Assembly: GCA_046724665.1 (NCBI GenBank)
Contig: JBKOWZ010000138.1
Span: 1-12,116, forward strand
Length of the DNA stretch: 12,116 nucleotides
DNA from: Actinocrinis sp046724665
GTDB lineage: Bacteria; Actinomycetota; Actinomycetes; Streptomycetales; Catenulisporaceae
Direction of reading: 5' to 3'
Part shown: in pieces, positions 1 to 6,077 of the stretch
How positions within the stretch are numbered: the stretch's first letter is position 1
Layout: every line of letters starts with the position of its first letter
The notes under the pieces: model-generated
The model's input: the letters and a program-made list of their open reading frames with translations, nothing else
The model's database searches: none
Told to the model about the DNA's origin: nothing
Made by a program: the position numbers and the translations under genes

Positions 1-1
1 C

Positions 2-229
2 CGGGTGCGCGCGGCGGACGGCTGGACCGACCTGGTCCTCACCCCGCGGCGCGGCGTGCGCGCCGTGGACGGGCTGCTGACCGGCTGGCACGAGCCGCGC
101 GCCTCGCATCTGCTGATGCTCGAGGCCGTCGCGGGCCGTCCGCTGCTCGACCTCTGCTACGCCGAGGCGCTGCGCGAGCGGTACCTCTGGCACGAGTTCG
201 GCGACGTGAACCTGCTGCTGCGCCGCTGA
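2..229 (+). CDS. 3' end of an unrecognised protein (partial)
   Basis: This frame is open from the left edge of the window and ends at TGA 227-229, so only the last 75 residues or so are present. The visible part is soluble-looking, with mixed charged and aliphatic residues and no membrane segment. It ends in a Trp-His-Glu-Phe-Gly-Asp motif followed by a short Leu-rich, Arg-ending tail. Third codon positions are strongly G/C, as in the neighbouring genes, which supports real coding. I do not recognise the family. The gene converges on the small membrane protein gene, with 5 nt between the stop codons, and its TGA lies in the left arm of a 5-bp dyad (225-239). The true start lies outside the window. 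Confidence 0.7.
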   Translation, partial: RVRAADGWTDLVLTPRRGVRAVDGLLTGWHEPRASHLLMLEAVAGRPLLDLCYAEALRERYLWHEFGDVNLLLRR

Positions 230-239
230 CCGGCTCAGC
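225..239. terminator. Dyad holding both stop codons of a convergent pair
   Basis: The sequence is GCTGA, then CCGGC, then TCAGC: a perfect 5-bp inverted repeat with a 5-nt loop. The left arm contains the TGA of the plus-strand gene and the right arm contains the TGA of the minus-strand gene. There is no U-tract. It may be a minimal bidirectional stop structure or simply a result of packed convergent ends. Confidence 0.3.
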
Positions 240-696
240 TCGACCCGGTCGAGGCCGAGGCCAGCCCGACGACGATGCTGATGAACACGATGCCGTAGCC
301 CACGGCCAGCCAGGTCGAGCGGTGGCGGCGCACCGTCACCGCCCCGATCGCGGCGACCGCCGCGGCGAGCGGCGAGAGGAACACCGGCAGGGCGAACGAG
401 TACCACGGCCCGTTCGGCGAGCACAGCGCCGAGCCGTTCGGCGTGCAGCCGGTCGCCGTGGACAGCACTCCGGCGAAGAAGCTCAGCAGCGCTCCGGCCA
501 CGGCCACCAGCGGGAGCAGCAGCGCGGCGCACCCGATGCCGCCGCTCACCTCCGGCCGCAGCCCTCGACCCGGCGCGGCGCCCTCGGCATCCTCGGCGTC
601 ATCGTCGGCACTGCCCGCCTCGTCGCCGCTCCCGGCGCTCTGGGCGACCTCCGTGGTCCGACCGGGTTCGGGTGCGTCGCCGTCCTCAGCTTCCAC
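235..696 (-). CDS. Small three-helix membrane protein with acidic N-terminal tail
   Basis: This encodes 153 residues from a GTG at 696. Residues 1-45 are rich in Asp, Glu, Gly and Ala and are probably disordered. Hydrophobic segments follow at about 55-79, 98-122 and 128-147. The Arg-rich RRHR loop between helices 2 and 3 should face the cytoplasm. That places loop 80-97, with Cys84 and Cys92, outside, where they could form a disulfide. An ATG at 726 would add ten residues, but it overlaps a TAGAAT -10 box (730-725). The strong Shine-Dalgarno AAGGAGGGAG (714-705) lies 8 nt before the GTG, so I prefer the GTG. The gene is divergent from the DUF885 gene and converges on the partial gene at the left edge. 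I do not recognise the family and assign no function; membrane location is the only supported statement. Confidence 0.75.
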   Translation of the reverse strand: MEAEDGDAPEPGRTTEVAQSAGSGDEAGSADDDAEDAEGAAPGRGLRPEVSGGIGCAALLLPLVAVAGALLSFFAGVLSTATGCTPNGSALCSPNGPWYSFALPVFLSPLAAAVAAIGAVTVRRHRSTWLAVGYGIVFISIVVGLASASTGSS

Positions 697-704
697 GCTG
701 GAAA

Positions 705-730
705 CTCCCTCCTTGGAGCTGGCCATTCTA
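705..730 (-). promoter_or_regulatory. -10 box and strong RBS that fix the GTG start of the membrane protein
   Basis: On the minus strand TAGAAT (730-725) fits the TAnnnT -10 pattern and would place +1 near 718. AAGGAGGGAG (714-705) follows at once, and GTG 696 lies 8 nt beyond it. The in-frame ATG at 726 overlaps the -10 box, so it would not be transcribed from this promoter. No clear -35 is visible. Confidence 0.5.
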
Positions 731-814
731 GGCGTCAGTACACCAGTGCAGCGAGCGTTTCGGTGTTGAAGTGCGGGGTTGCGGACCGGGCGGAGCGCCG
801 CGAGGATCAACACC

Positions 815-2464
815 ATGAGTATGCGCTCTCCCGTGGCGGTCCTTACCGACGGGTACCTCGGCTGGTACTTCGCCGAGCACCCGGCCTCGGCGCAGCTGCT
901 CGGGGCCGCGGGCCACGACGGCGAACTCGGCGACTACAGCGCCGAGGCGATGCTGCGGCGGGAGCGCGAGGCGGACGGCTGGCTGGAACGCTTCGAGGCG
1001 CTCGCGCCCGCGGACGACCTCGACGACGAGATCGACCGCCGGCTCGCGATCGCCCAGCTGCGCGGGCAGCGGCTGCTGGCCGGCTGGCCGAGCTGGCGCC
1101 GCGACCCCTCGGTGTACCTGTCCGGCGCGCTCTTCAGCCTGCTGATGCCTTACGTGCACCGGCTGCTGCCCGAGCCGCTCCTCGTCGAGGACACCCTGAG
1201 CAAGCTCGCCGACGTGCCCGCCGTCCTGGCCGCGTGCCGGGCGAACCTGGACGCCGATCTGGCCGCGCCGTTGCTCGTCGAGCGCGGGCTCGGCCAGTCC
1301 CGCACCGCGCGGGCCTTCCTGACCGGCTCGCTGCCCGCGATGATCGGCGACGAGCGGTCCGCCGCGCGGGTGCGGGACGCCGCCGAGCCGGCCGCCGCGG
1401 CGTTCGACGAGCTGACGATGTTTCTGGAGGCCTTCCGCGGCAAGGCGGTCGGCGATTGGCGGATGGGCGAGCCGCTGTACTCCGCGCTGCTGATCGAGCG
1501 GGAGCTGCTCGGCTACGGCGCCGAACGGCTGCACGAGATCGGCGAGCGCGCCTACGCCGACCTCGACGCCGAACTACGCGGCCTCGCCCGGAGCATCACC
1601 GGCGGCTCAGAGGACTGGCACAGCCTGCTCACCGAGCTCCAGGAGGACCACCCGCCGACCCTCGAGGCGATGCGCGAGGAGTACGAGGCGCAGACCGAGC
1701 GGGCCCGCCGCTTCGCCCGCGAGCGCGGCATCGTCGGCTTCGCGGACGGCGAGCAGTGCCGGGTCGTGCCCTCGCCCGAGTTCCAGCGCCCGATCCTCTC
1801 GGTGGCCTCATATATGGCGCCGCCGCCGCTGACCGCCTCGCGCCTCGGCCACTTCTTCGTGCCCTACACGCCGGAGGGATTCACCGAGGAGCAGATCCGA
1901 CAGCGGCTGGCGACCAACGCGCGCGTACAGATCCCGACGATCGCGGTGCACGAGACGTACCCGGGCCACCACTGGCACCTGTCCTGGTCGGCGAACTCGA
2001 CCCGCACGTTGCGGAAGGTGCACCGCACGCCGTACTTCTCCGAGGGCTGGGCGCTCTACGTCGAGACGGTCATGCGCGAGGAGGGCTACTTCACCGACCC
2101 GCGCCACGAACTGGCCCACGTGGAGGCGCGCGCCTTCCGCGCGGCCCGGATCGTCGTGGACACCGCGCTGCACTGCGGGGACATGACGGTCGAGGAGGCT
2201 GAAGCTTTCATGGCGGGCAAGTGCGCGCTGTCCGAGGGGACCGCGAGAGGCGAGGTCTCGCGGTACTGCGCCTGGCCGACGCAGGCACCCTCGTATCTGA
2301 CCGGCTGCCTCGAGATCGAGCGGACCCGGCAGGAGTACCTTGGCCTTGGCCTGGGATCGCGGCGTGACTTCCACGACACGATCGCGGGCTCCGGCAGCCT
2401 GCCGCCGGGTCTGGCCAGGGCGGCCGCCCTCGGCCGGATCGACACCGGGTTGAATCAGCACTGA
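815..2464 (+). CDS. DUF885 family protein, putative zinc metallohydrolase
   Basis: This is a 549-residue protein. The ATG at 815 is chosen because GAGGA (802-806) lies 8 nt upstream; in-frame codons further upstream have no RBS. The C-terminal half carries the DUF885 hallmarks. HETYPGHH at residues 379-386 is a His-Glu...Pro-Gly-His-His motif expected to bind a metal. EGWALYVE follows at 410-417, and then a PTQAPSYLTG segment near the C-terminus. The length is normal for the family. There is no signal peptide or membrane helix, so it is probably cytoplasmic. DUF885 proteins are generally regarded as metallopeptidase-like hydrolases, but the substrate is mostly unknown and I infer none here. 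The gene is divergent from the membrane protein gene at 235-696. The next gene starts 60 nt downstream and appears to have its own promoter, so co-transcription is uncertain. Confidence 0.9.
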   Translation: MSMRSPVAVLTDGYLGWYFAEHPASAQLLGAAGHDGELGDYSAEAMLRREREADGWLERFEALAPADDLDDEIDRRLAIAQLRGQRLLAGWPSWRRDPSVYLSGALFSLLMPYVHRLLPEPLLVEDTLSKLADVPAVLAACRANLDADLAAPLLVERGLGQSRTARAFLTGSLPAMIGDERSAARVRDAAEPAAAAFDELTMFLEAFRGKAVGDWRMGEPLYSALLIERELLGYGAERLHEIGERAYADLDAELRGLARSITGGSEDWHSLLTELQEDHPPTLEAMREEYEAQTERARRFARERGIVGFADGEQCRVVPSPEFQRPILSVASYMAPPPLTASRLGHFFVPYTPEGFTEEQIRQRLATNARVQIPTIAVHETYPGHHWHLSWSANSTRTLRKVHRTPYFSEGWALYVETVMREEGYFTDPRHELAHVEARAFRAARIVVDTALHCGDMTVEEAEAFMAGKCALSEGTARGEVSRYCAWPTQAPSYLTGCLEIERTRQEYLGLGLGSRRDFHDTIAGSGSLPPGLARAAALGRIDTGLNQH

Positions 2465-2479
2465 CCGGTCGGACCGGTC
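2463..2479. promoter_or_regulatory. 17-bp perfect dyad, operator candidate
   Basis: GACCGGTC, itself a palindrome, occurs twice with a single G between (2463-2470 and 2472-2479). The whole 17 bp is therefore a perfect inverted repeat. It begins inside the TGA of the DUF885 gene and lies about 31 nt upstream of the likely -10 box of the amidotransferase gene, where an operator or activator site could sit. It could also form a short hairpin after the DUF885 stop. No regulator gene is adjacent. Confidence 0.4.
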
Positions 2480-2509
2480 GTAATCGGTAAAAGGCGGGAA
2501 CTGGCGGGA

Positions 2510-2515
2510 TAAGCT
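2510..2515 (+). promoter_or_regulatory. -10 box (TAAGCT) of the amidotransferase gene
   Basis: TAAGCT fits TAnnnT. With a 6-nt discriminator, +1 falls at about 2522-2523, leaving only 2-3 nt before GTG 2525. No good -35 is visible 16-19 nt upstream. This suggests a near-leaderless transcript. Confidence 0.35.
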
Positions 2516-2524
2516 GGCCGCCGC

Positions 2525-3244
2525 GTGGGCATCACAGCGAAGATGAGTGGTATGCGACCTCTGATTGGCCTGACGGCCTACCGGACGCATGCGGCCTGGG
2601 GTGTGTGGCACACCCCCGCCGCGCTGCTGCCGCACGCCTACGCGGACCACGTGACCGCGGCCGGCGGGGTCCCGGTGCTGCTGCCGATCGGCGCGGACGA
2701 CGCCGCGTCCGCCGTGGTGGCCCGGCTCGACGGGCTCATTCTCAGCGGCGGCCCGGACATAGAGCCGGTGCGTTACGGCGCGGCCCCCGACCCGTTCGCC
2801 GAGCGCTCGCAGGCGGACCGGGACACCTGGGAGTCCGCGCTGCTGATGGCGGCGCTCCAGGCCGACCTGCCGGTGCTCGGGATCTGCCGCGGCCTCCAGC
2901 TGATCAACGTCTGCCTCGGCGGCACACTGCACCAGCACCTGCCCGACCTGGCCGGCGGCGAGCGGCACCGCCCGGCGCCCGGGGTCTACGGCACGGTGCG
3001 GGTACGCCTGGACACCGCCGCGCTGCCGGGTTCGCTGCTCGGCGAGGGCGTGGACGTGCCCTGCCACCACCATCAGGCGATCGACAAGCTCGGCCACGGC
3101 CTGGTGGCCAGCGCCTGGGCGCAGGACGGGACGATCGAGGCCGCGTGGGTGCCGCATCGCAGGTTCCTGCTCGGCGTGCAGTGGCACCCCGAGGTGCGCG
3201 ACGATCCGGCGCTGTTCACCGCGCTGGTCAAGGCGACCAGCTGA
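2525..3244 (+). CDS. Class-I glutamine amidotransferase-like hydrolase (peptidase C26, PuuD-type)
   Basis: This is a 239-residue protein of the gamma-glutamyl-GABA hydrolase/gamma-glutamyl hydrolase group. The sequence shows an early RPLIGLTAY strand, an LSGGPDIEP oxyanion-type glycine loop, the nucleophile elbow GICRGLQ with Cys121, and QWHPE with His221 and Glu223, giving a complete Cys-His-Glu triad. Family members cleave gamma-glutamyl amides, as PuuD does in putrescine breakdown. The substrate here is inferred only from the family. The GTG at 2525 is chosen because a -10-like TAAGCT ends 9 nt before it. ATG 2543 and ATG 2552 are plausible shorter starts, and neither has a convincing Shine-Dalgarno. 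The gene converges on the LOG-like gene with 4 nt between stops. No polyamine transporter or gamma-glutamyl-polyamine synthetase is visible nearby. Confidence 0.9.
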   Translation: MGITAKMSGMRPLIGLTAYRTHAAWGVWHTPAALLPHAYADHVTAAGGVPVLLPIGADDAASAVVARLDGLILSGGPDIEPVRYGAAPDPFAERSQADRDTWESALLMAALQADLPVLGICRGLQLINVCLGGTLHQHLPDLAGGERHRPAPGVYGTVRVRLDTAALPGSLLGEGVDVPCHHHQAIDKLGHGLVASAWAQDGTIEAAWVPHRRFLLGVQWHPEVRDDPALFTALVKATS

Positions 3245-3252
3245 CGCGTCAG
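3241..3252. terminator. 12-bp perfect palindrome containing both stop codons
   Basis: CTGACGCGTCAG reads identically on both strands. It supplies the TGA of the plus-strand amidotransferase (3242-3244) and the TGA of the minus-strand LOG-like gene (3251-3249). It is too short and lacks a loop for a classic terminator, but it is symmetric about the convergent junction. It could be a protein-binding site or a chance consequence of tight packing. Confidence 0.3.
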
Positions 3253-4343
3253 TGCACGCGGGTGAGCAGGATGCCGGCCTCCGCCGCGGTGTCCACCAGG
3301 TGGATCGTGGTGGCCATCGGCCGCGAGTAGGCCAGCGCGCGCAGCAGCGGCCACGCGGGCAGCGTGTTCGTCCAGTGATTGACGCCGACGAGGATCAGCC
3401 GCCGCGGCGGCGCGTCCTTCGGCGCGTAGTACGCGGGCGTCGCGGCCTGGAATATCTCCTGGACCGTCCCGGCGGCGCCCGGCAGGAAGACCATGCCCGC
3501 GCTGGAGCGGTCGAGCAGCCGGTCCTCGCGCACCGCGTTGGAGAAGTACTTCGCGATGGCGCCGGCGAAGGCGTTGGGCGGCTCGTGGCCGTAGAACCAG
3601 GTCGGCACGGACAACGACGCCCCGGAGCGCTCGGGCGAGAACGCGGCGCGCACCGCGAAGGCCGCGCGCGCCCACGCGGTCGCGTCGGGCCGGAAGTCGC
3701 GCACGGCGCTGAGCGTGTCCACCGCCTCGTCGAGCGCGTCGTCGCCGAACGGGGCGAGGTAGGCGCCCAGGTTCGCCGCCTCCATCGCGCCGGGGCCGCC
3801 GCCGGTGGCCACGGTGAAGCCCGCGCGTGTCAGGGTCCTGCCGAGGTGGGCGGCCGCCTCGTAGCCGGAGGAGTCGCGCGGCACCGCGTGGCCGCCGAGC
3901 ACGGCCACGGTCCGGCGGCCGGCCAGGAACTCGCCGAGCGCGTCCGTGATCGAGTCGTCGTGCAGCCCGCGCAGCATGATCTCGAGCACGTCCTCGCGGT
4001 CGCGCGCGGCGCACTCCCAGGCGTAGGCGAGCGCGTCAGGGGTCTGCTCGTAAGGCTTCTGCATGACGCCGTCGTAGAGCTCCTCGGCGGTGTACAGCGC
4101 GGAGCGGTACGGGTCGAACGGCAGGTTGGGCGCCGGCGGGAACACCATCGCGCCGCGCTGGCGCAGATCCGCGGTCACCGAGTCGGTCAGCGCGCAGCCC
4201 AGGAACACCGAGTCGGTCACGTCCGCGGTGCGCAGTTCCCAGCCGCGTTCGACGAGATCAACAGCCTGGATCCGGCAGCCGACCAGGTTGCCCCGCGCTG
4301 ATTTCAAGTGGTTGTCGAAGGCTGCCAGCGACTCGATTTCCAT
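3249..4343 (-). CDS. LOG-like Rossmann-fold nucleotide-binding protein with N-terminal extension
   Basis: This is a 364-residue protein. The C-terminal two thirds, from about residue 140, has the LOG/lysine-decarboxylase-like Rossmann layout: a TVAVLGG strand at 145-151, ATGGGPGAMEAAN at 179-191, and PGAAGTVQE at 288-296. The last motif stands where LOG proteins have PGGxGTxxE, so the second Gly is Ala. Plain LOG phosphoribohydrolases, which free cytokinin-type bases from their nucleotides, are about 180-200 residues. This protein therefore belongs to the longer COG1611-like group, whose role is not settled. Residues 15-75 have a short repeating Leu/Cys/Val pattern I cannot assign. The ATG at 4343 has no Shine-Dalgarno but lies 2 nt after the +1 predicted from a TAGGCT -10 box. 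The active-site Arg and Glu residues suggest a nucleotide substrate, but activity is not proven. Confidence 0.85.
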   Translation of the reverse strand: MEIESLAAFDNHLKSARGNLVGCRIQAVDLVERGWELRTADVTDSVFLGCALTDSVTADLRQRGAMVFPPAPNLPFDPYRSALYTAEELYDGVMQKPYEQTPDALAYAWECAARDREDVLEIMLRGLHDDSITDALGEFLAGRRTVAVLGGHAVPRDSSGYEAAAHLGRTLTRAGFTVATGGGPGAMEAANLGAYLAPFGDDALDEAVDTLSAVRDFRPDATAWARAAFAVRAAFSPERSGASLSVPTWFYGHEPPNAFAGAIAKYFSNAVREDRLLDRSSAGMVFLPGAAGTVQEIFQAATPAYYAPKDAPPRRLILVGVNHWTNTLPAWPLLRALAYSRPMATTIHLVDTAAEAGILLTRVH

Positions 4344-4351
4344 GTCGGGCT

Positions 4352-4357
4352 AGCCTA
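4352..4357 (-). promoter_or_regulatory. -10 box (TAGGCT) giving a near-leaderless LOG-like transcript
   Basis: On the minus strand TAGGCT lies at 4357-4352. A 6-nt discriminator places +1 at 4345, just 2 nt before the ATG at 4343-4341. No Shine-Dalgarno is present and no clear -35 is seen, so leaderless translation is the simplest reading. Confidence 0.5.
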
Positions 4358-4450
4358 GTAGCCGTCCGGTCGCCGCGGGTACCAGACCGCCCAATCGGGC
4401 CATCGCAGAGTGCTCGGACGCTCACTCCCCGGTGTCATCCGCCCGCCGCA

Positions 4451-4464
4451 GCGGCCGGCGCCGC
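4451..4464 (-). terminator. Short GC hairpin after the DUF664 gene
   Basis: GCGGC-CGGC-GCCGC forms a 5-bp stem with a 4-nt loop, starting 1 nt beyond the stop of the DinB-family gene. There is no U-tract. It is a weak terminator candidate in the 122-nt gap before the LOG-like gene; a second weak hairpin (GAGTG...CACTC, 4408-4427) lies in the same gap. Confidence 0.3.
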
Positions 4465-4465
4465 G

Positions 4466-4984
4466 CTACTCGCCGGTCGCTCCGTCGATCCGCTCGCGCA
4501 GGAGGTCGGCGTGGCCGTTGTGCCGGGCGTACTCCTCGATCATGTGAATCAGCACCCAGCGCAGCGAGAAGGCGTACCCCCGGCGCGTGCCCTCGAAATC
4601 CAGTTCGTGCGCGGCGGTGATCTCGCGCGAGCGAGCGCAGGCGGACCGCCAGGTCTCGTACACCTCGGCGGGGGAGTGAGTGTCCAGGTCGTCGAAATCG
4701 CCGTCCCGGTTGTCCTGCGTGAAATACATCGGTGTCACCGGCTCGCCCGCGATGGTGCTCTCGAACCAGATGCGCTCGACCTCGGTCAGGTGGCGCAGCA
4801 GTCCGAGCAACGACAGGCTCGACGGATCGACCGCGCGCAGCTTGAGCTGTTCGTCGGCCAGCCCCGAGCATTTCCAGGCCAGCGTGTCGCGCTGATAGTC
4901 CAGGAAAGCGGTCAGCAGGGTGCGCTCGTCGCCGGCCGTCGGCGGATCGGTGCGGGTCTCGGCAGTCATGGTGATGATGGTCAT
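4466..4984 (-). CDS. DinB-family (DUF664) protein
   Basis: This is a 172-residue four-helix-bundle protein of the DinB/YfiT-like superfamily. The DUF664 signature is clear: LLRHLTEVERIWFE around residues 62-75 and HMIEEYARHNGHADLLRE at 147-164. His65, His147 and His155/His158 are candidates for the metal-binding triad seen in DinB-like proteins. Many relatives are metal-dependent thiol transferases using mycothiol or bacillithiol, but DUF664 members are mostly uncharacterised and I infer no substrate. The ATG at 4984 is preferred over a longer frame start because AGGA (4995-4992) lies 7 nt upstream; ATG 4969 has no RBS. It is divergent from the membrane protein gene at 5096, and the LOG-like gene on the same strand lies upstream with respect to neither promoter, so the two minus-strand genes are probably separate units. 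Confidence 0.9.
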   Translation of the reverse strand: MTIITMTAETRTDPPTAGDERTLLTAFLDYQRDTLAWKCSGLADEQLKLRAVDPSSLSLLGLLRHLTEVERIWFESTIAGEPVTPMYFTQDNRDGDFDDLDTHSPAEVYETWRSACARSREITAAHELDFEGTRRGYAFSLRWVLIHMIEEYARHNGHADLLRERIDGATGE

Positions 4985-5027
4985 GGGGCCATCCTGGCAG
5001 AGCCCGCCGACGGCAGCCTGGTCACGA

Positions 5028-5040
5028 ATCGGTAACTGAT
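5028..5040. promoter_or_regulatory. Imperfect palindrome in the DUF664/membrane protein intergenic region
   Basis: ATCGGTAACTGAT matches its own reverse complement except at the centre and one symmetric pair (pattern ATCnGTnACnGAT). It is AT-rich for this genome and lies 44 nt upstream of the DUF664 start, where a promoter or operator would be expected. The 9-mer AATCGGTAA within it also occurs at 2482-2490 in another intergenic gap. Confidence 0.25.
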
Positions 5041-5058
5041 CGGCTACGCATCCCGCTC

Positions 5059-5087
5059 TTGAAATCATTCAAACGTGCGACGAAGCT
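5059..5087 (+). promoter_or_regulatory. Candidate promoter with AT-rich dyad upstream of the four-helix membrane protein
   Basis: TTGAAA (5059-5064) and GAAGCT (5082-5087) are spaced by 17 nt and resemble -35 and -10 elements, though the first base of the -10 is off. Predicted +1 is near 5094, 2 nt before the ATG. The -35 lies in the inverted repeat TTGAA-ATCA-TTCAA (5059-5072), a plausible repressor site. Confidence 0.4.
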
Positions 5088-5095
5088 TGCTTGCC

Positions 5096-5869
5096 ATGGC
5101 ACGAACATACCTGTCCACGCTCTCGCCGCGACGCCGCTGGGCGATCGCCGGATGTGCCGGCGGCGCCGTGCTGCTGCTCACCGCCGCCATCGGCAACCCG
5201 TGGACGTGGTCGACCATATCCGGGCTGGCCGGTCGGCCGGTCGGCCGCAGCGTACCGCTGCTGGCCGACGCGCTCGGCGTCTTCCACTGGACCGCCGGGC
5301 CGCACGGCCCGACGGCGCCGGCCGGGGGCGGCACCGGGCACTGGGTCGCAGGGCTCGTACTGGACCTCGGCTGGCCGCTGCTGGTGCTGCTCGGCGCCCG
5401 GATGCTGGCCGGCGGCCTGGCGCTGCGCCGGGCCAAGCTCTCCCTGGTGCTCGGCGTGTGGAGCGTGGCCACGCTGACCGCCGCGGCGACCGGCCTGCTG
5501 GCCGGGCTGGTGGACCACTCGGTCTCCCCGGGCATGCGGATCTTCGACCTGGAGGTTTCGGCCGCGACGCCGACCGGCGACGTGCTCGCGCTCCAGGCGG
5601 CCACGATGGCGCTGCTCGGCGCGGGACTCGGCTGGCTGCCTGGAGTCACCGCCGCGATCGGCTACTCGGTGCGCCGCACGGTCGCGGCGCAGGCCCCCGC
5701 CGCCGAAACCGTCCCGGCCCCCCGCAGCGAGCCGGAGCGCGTCGGCTCCGGCGAGACGCGCACGCTCGACCTCGCCGGGCTCGAGTCCCTGCGCCGGGCG
5801 CGGCGGCGCGGTCTCGACGGCGGGAACCTGCCCGACGCCGCCACGTCCAGCTTCTTCACCGCGGAGTGA
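5096..5869 (+). CDS. Four-helix membrane protein of unknown function
   Basis: This is a 257-residue protein with hydrophobic segments at about 15-33, 82-103, 115-138 and 162-184. A PRRRW stretch before helix 1 and Arg/Lys between helices 2 and 3 (RRAK, 111-114) agree with cytoplasmic N- and C-termini. A Gly/Pro/His-rich loop (34-81) and a shorter loop (139-161) would be external. The C-terminal tail (193-257) is cytoplasmic, rich in Ala, Pro, Arg and Glu, with a SLRRARRRG basic patch. I do not recognise the family; it resembles the poorly conserved membrane proteins common in actinomycetes. The ATG at 5096 follows a predicted +1 by 2 nt and has no Shine-Dalgarno; GTG 5075 would add seven residues but overlaps the promoter-like sequence. 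A GC-rich hairpin follows the stop. Confidence 0.8.
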   Translation: MARTYLSTLSPRRRWAIAGCAGGAVLLLTAAIGNPWTWSTISGLAGRPVGRSVPLLADALGVFHWTAGPHGPTAPAGGGTGHWVAGLVLDLGWPLLVLLGARMLAGGLALRRAKLSLVLGVWSVATLTAAATGLLAGLVDHSVSPGMRIFDLEVSAATPTGDVLALQAATMALLGAGLGWLPGVTAAIGYSVRRTVAAQAPAAETVPAPRSEPERVGSGETRTLDLAGLESLRRARRRGLDGGNLPDAATSSFFTAE

Positions 5870-5874
5870 TCCGG

Positions 5875-5909
5875 GCCCGCCCCGCTCCAGGCGTCGCGGC
5901 GAGGCGGGC
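5875..5909 (+). terminator. GC-rich hairpin downstream of the four-helix membrane protein
   Basis: GCCCGCC (5875-5881) pairs perfectly with GGCGGGC (5903-5909). CCGC (5882-5885) pairs with GCGG (5896-5899) inside it, with a 3-nt bulge on the right side. The 11-bp stem starts 5 nt after the stop. No U-tract follows, as is common for terminators in high-GC actinobacteria. Confidence 0.5.
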
Positions 5910-5960
5910 AAGGCCGGAGAAGCGGGCTCAGGTGAACGTGTGCGACGCTGACCTCTGGCC

Positions 5961-6012
5961 GTATCAATCAATACCCGAACGTGCATTCAATCGGGTGATC
6001 GTTTGGTAGGCT
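5961..6012 (+). promoter_or_regulatory. Candidate promoter and dyads upstream of the NmrA-type gene
   Basis: TAGGCT (6007-6012) is a good TAnnnT -10 box; +1 would be near 6019, giving a leader of about 60 nt. The -35 is weak (CATTCA at 5984-5989, 17-nt spacing). Two dyads lie over this region: GTAT-N6-ATAC (5961-5974) and CCCGA-N12-TCGGG (5974-5995). The second spans the -35 position and could be an operator. No regulator gene is adjacent. Confidence 0.4.
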
Positions 6013-6077
6013 CCGACGTCATTTCTGCGCGTGCTGACATCATGCCGCGTTCGAACTCACCCTGTGATGGAGCAATC

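Noticed and set aside
322..2202. A long plus-strand open frame overlapping the membrane protein and DUF885 genes in other frames
   Set aside because: The translation is dominated by Arg, Ala, Gly and Pro, with no recognisable domain. It is the usual by-product of GC-rich DNA opposite or out of frame with real genes that carry clear family motifs.
1808..3187. A 459-residue minus-strand open frame antisense to the DUF885 and amidotransferase genes
   Set aside because: It is rich in Arg, Gly, Val and His with no motif, and it runs across two genes with intact catalytic motifs on the other strand.
815..3244. DUF885 gene and amidotransferase gene as a dedicated gamma-glutamyl-peptide degradation operon
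   Set aside because: There is a 60-nt gap with a separate promoter-like box and a dyad, no transporter or synthetase nearby, and the DUF885 substrate is unknown.
3252..4301. A plus-strand open frame antisense to the LOG-like gene
   Set aside because: Its composition is Arg/Gly/Val/His-biased, and the sense strand encodes conserved Rossmann motifs.
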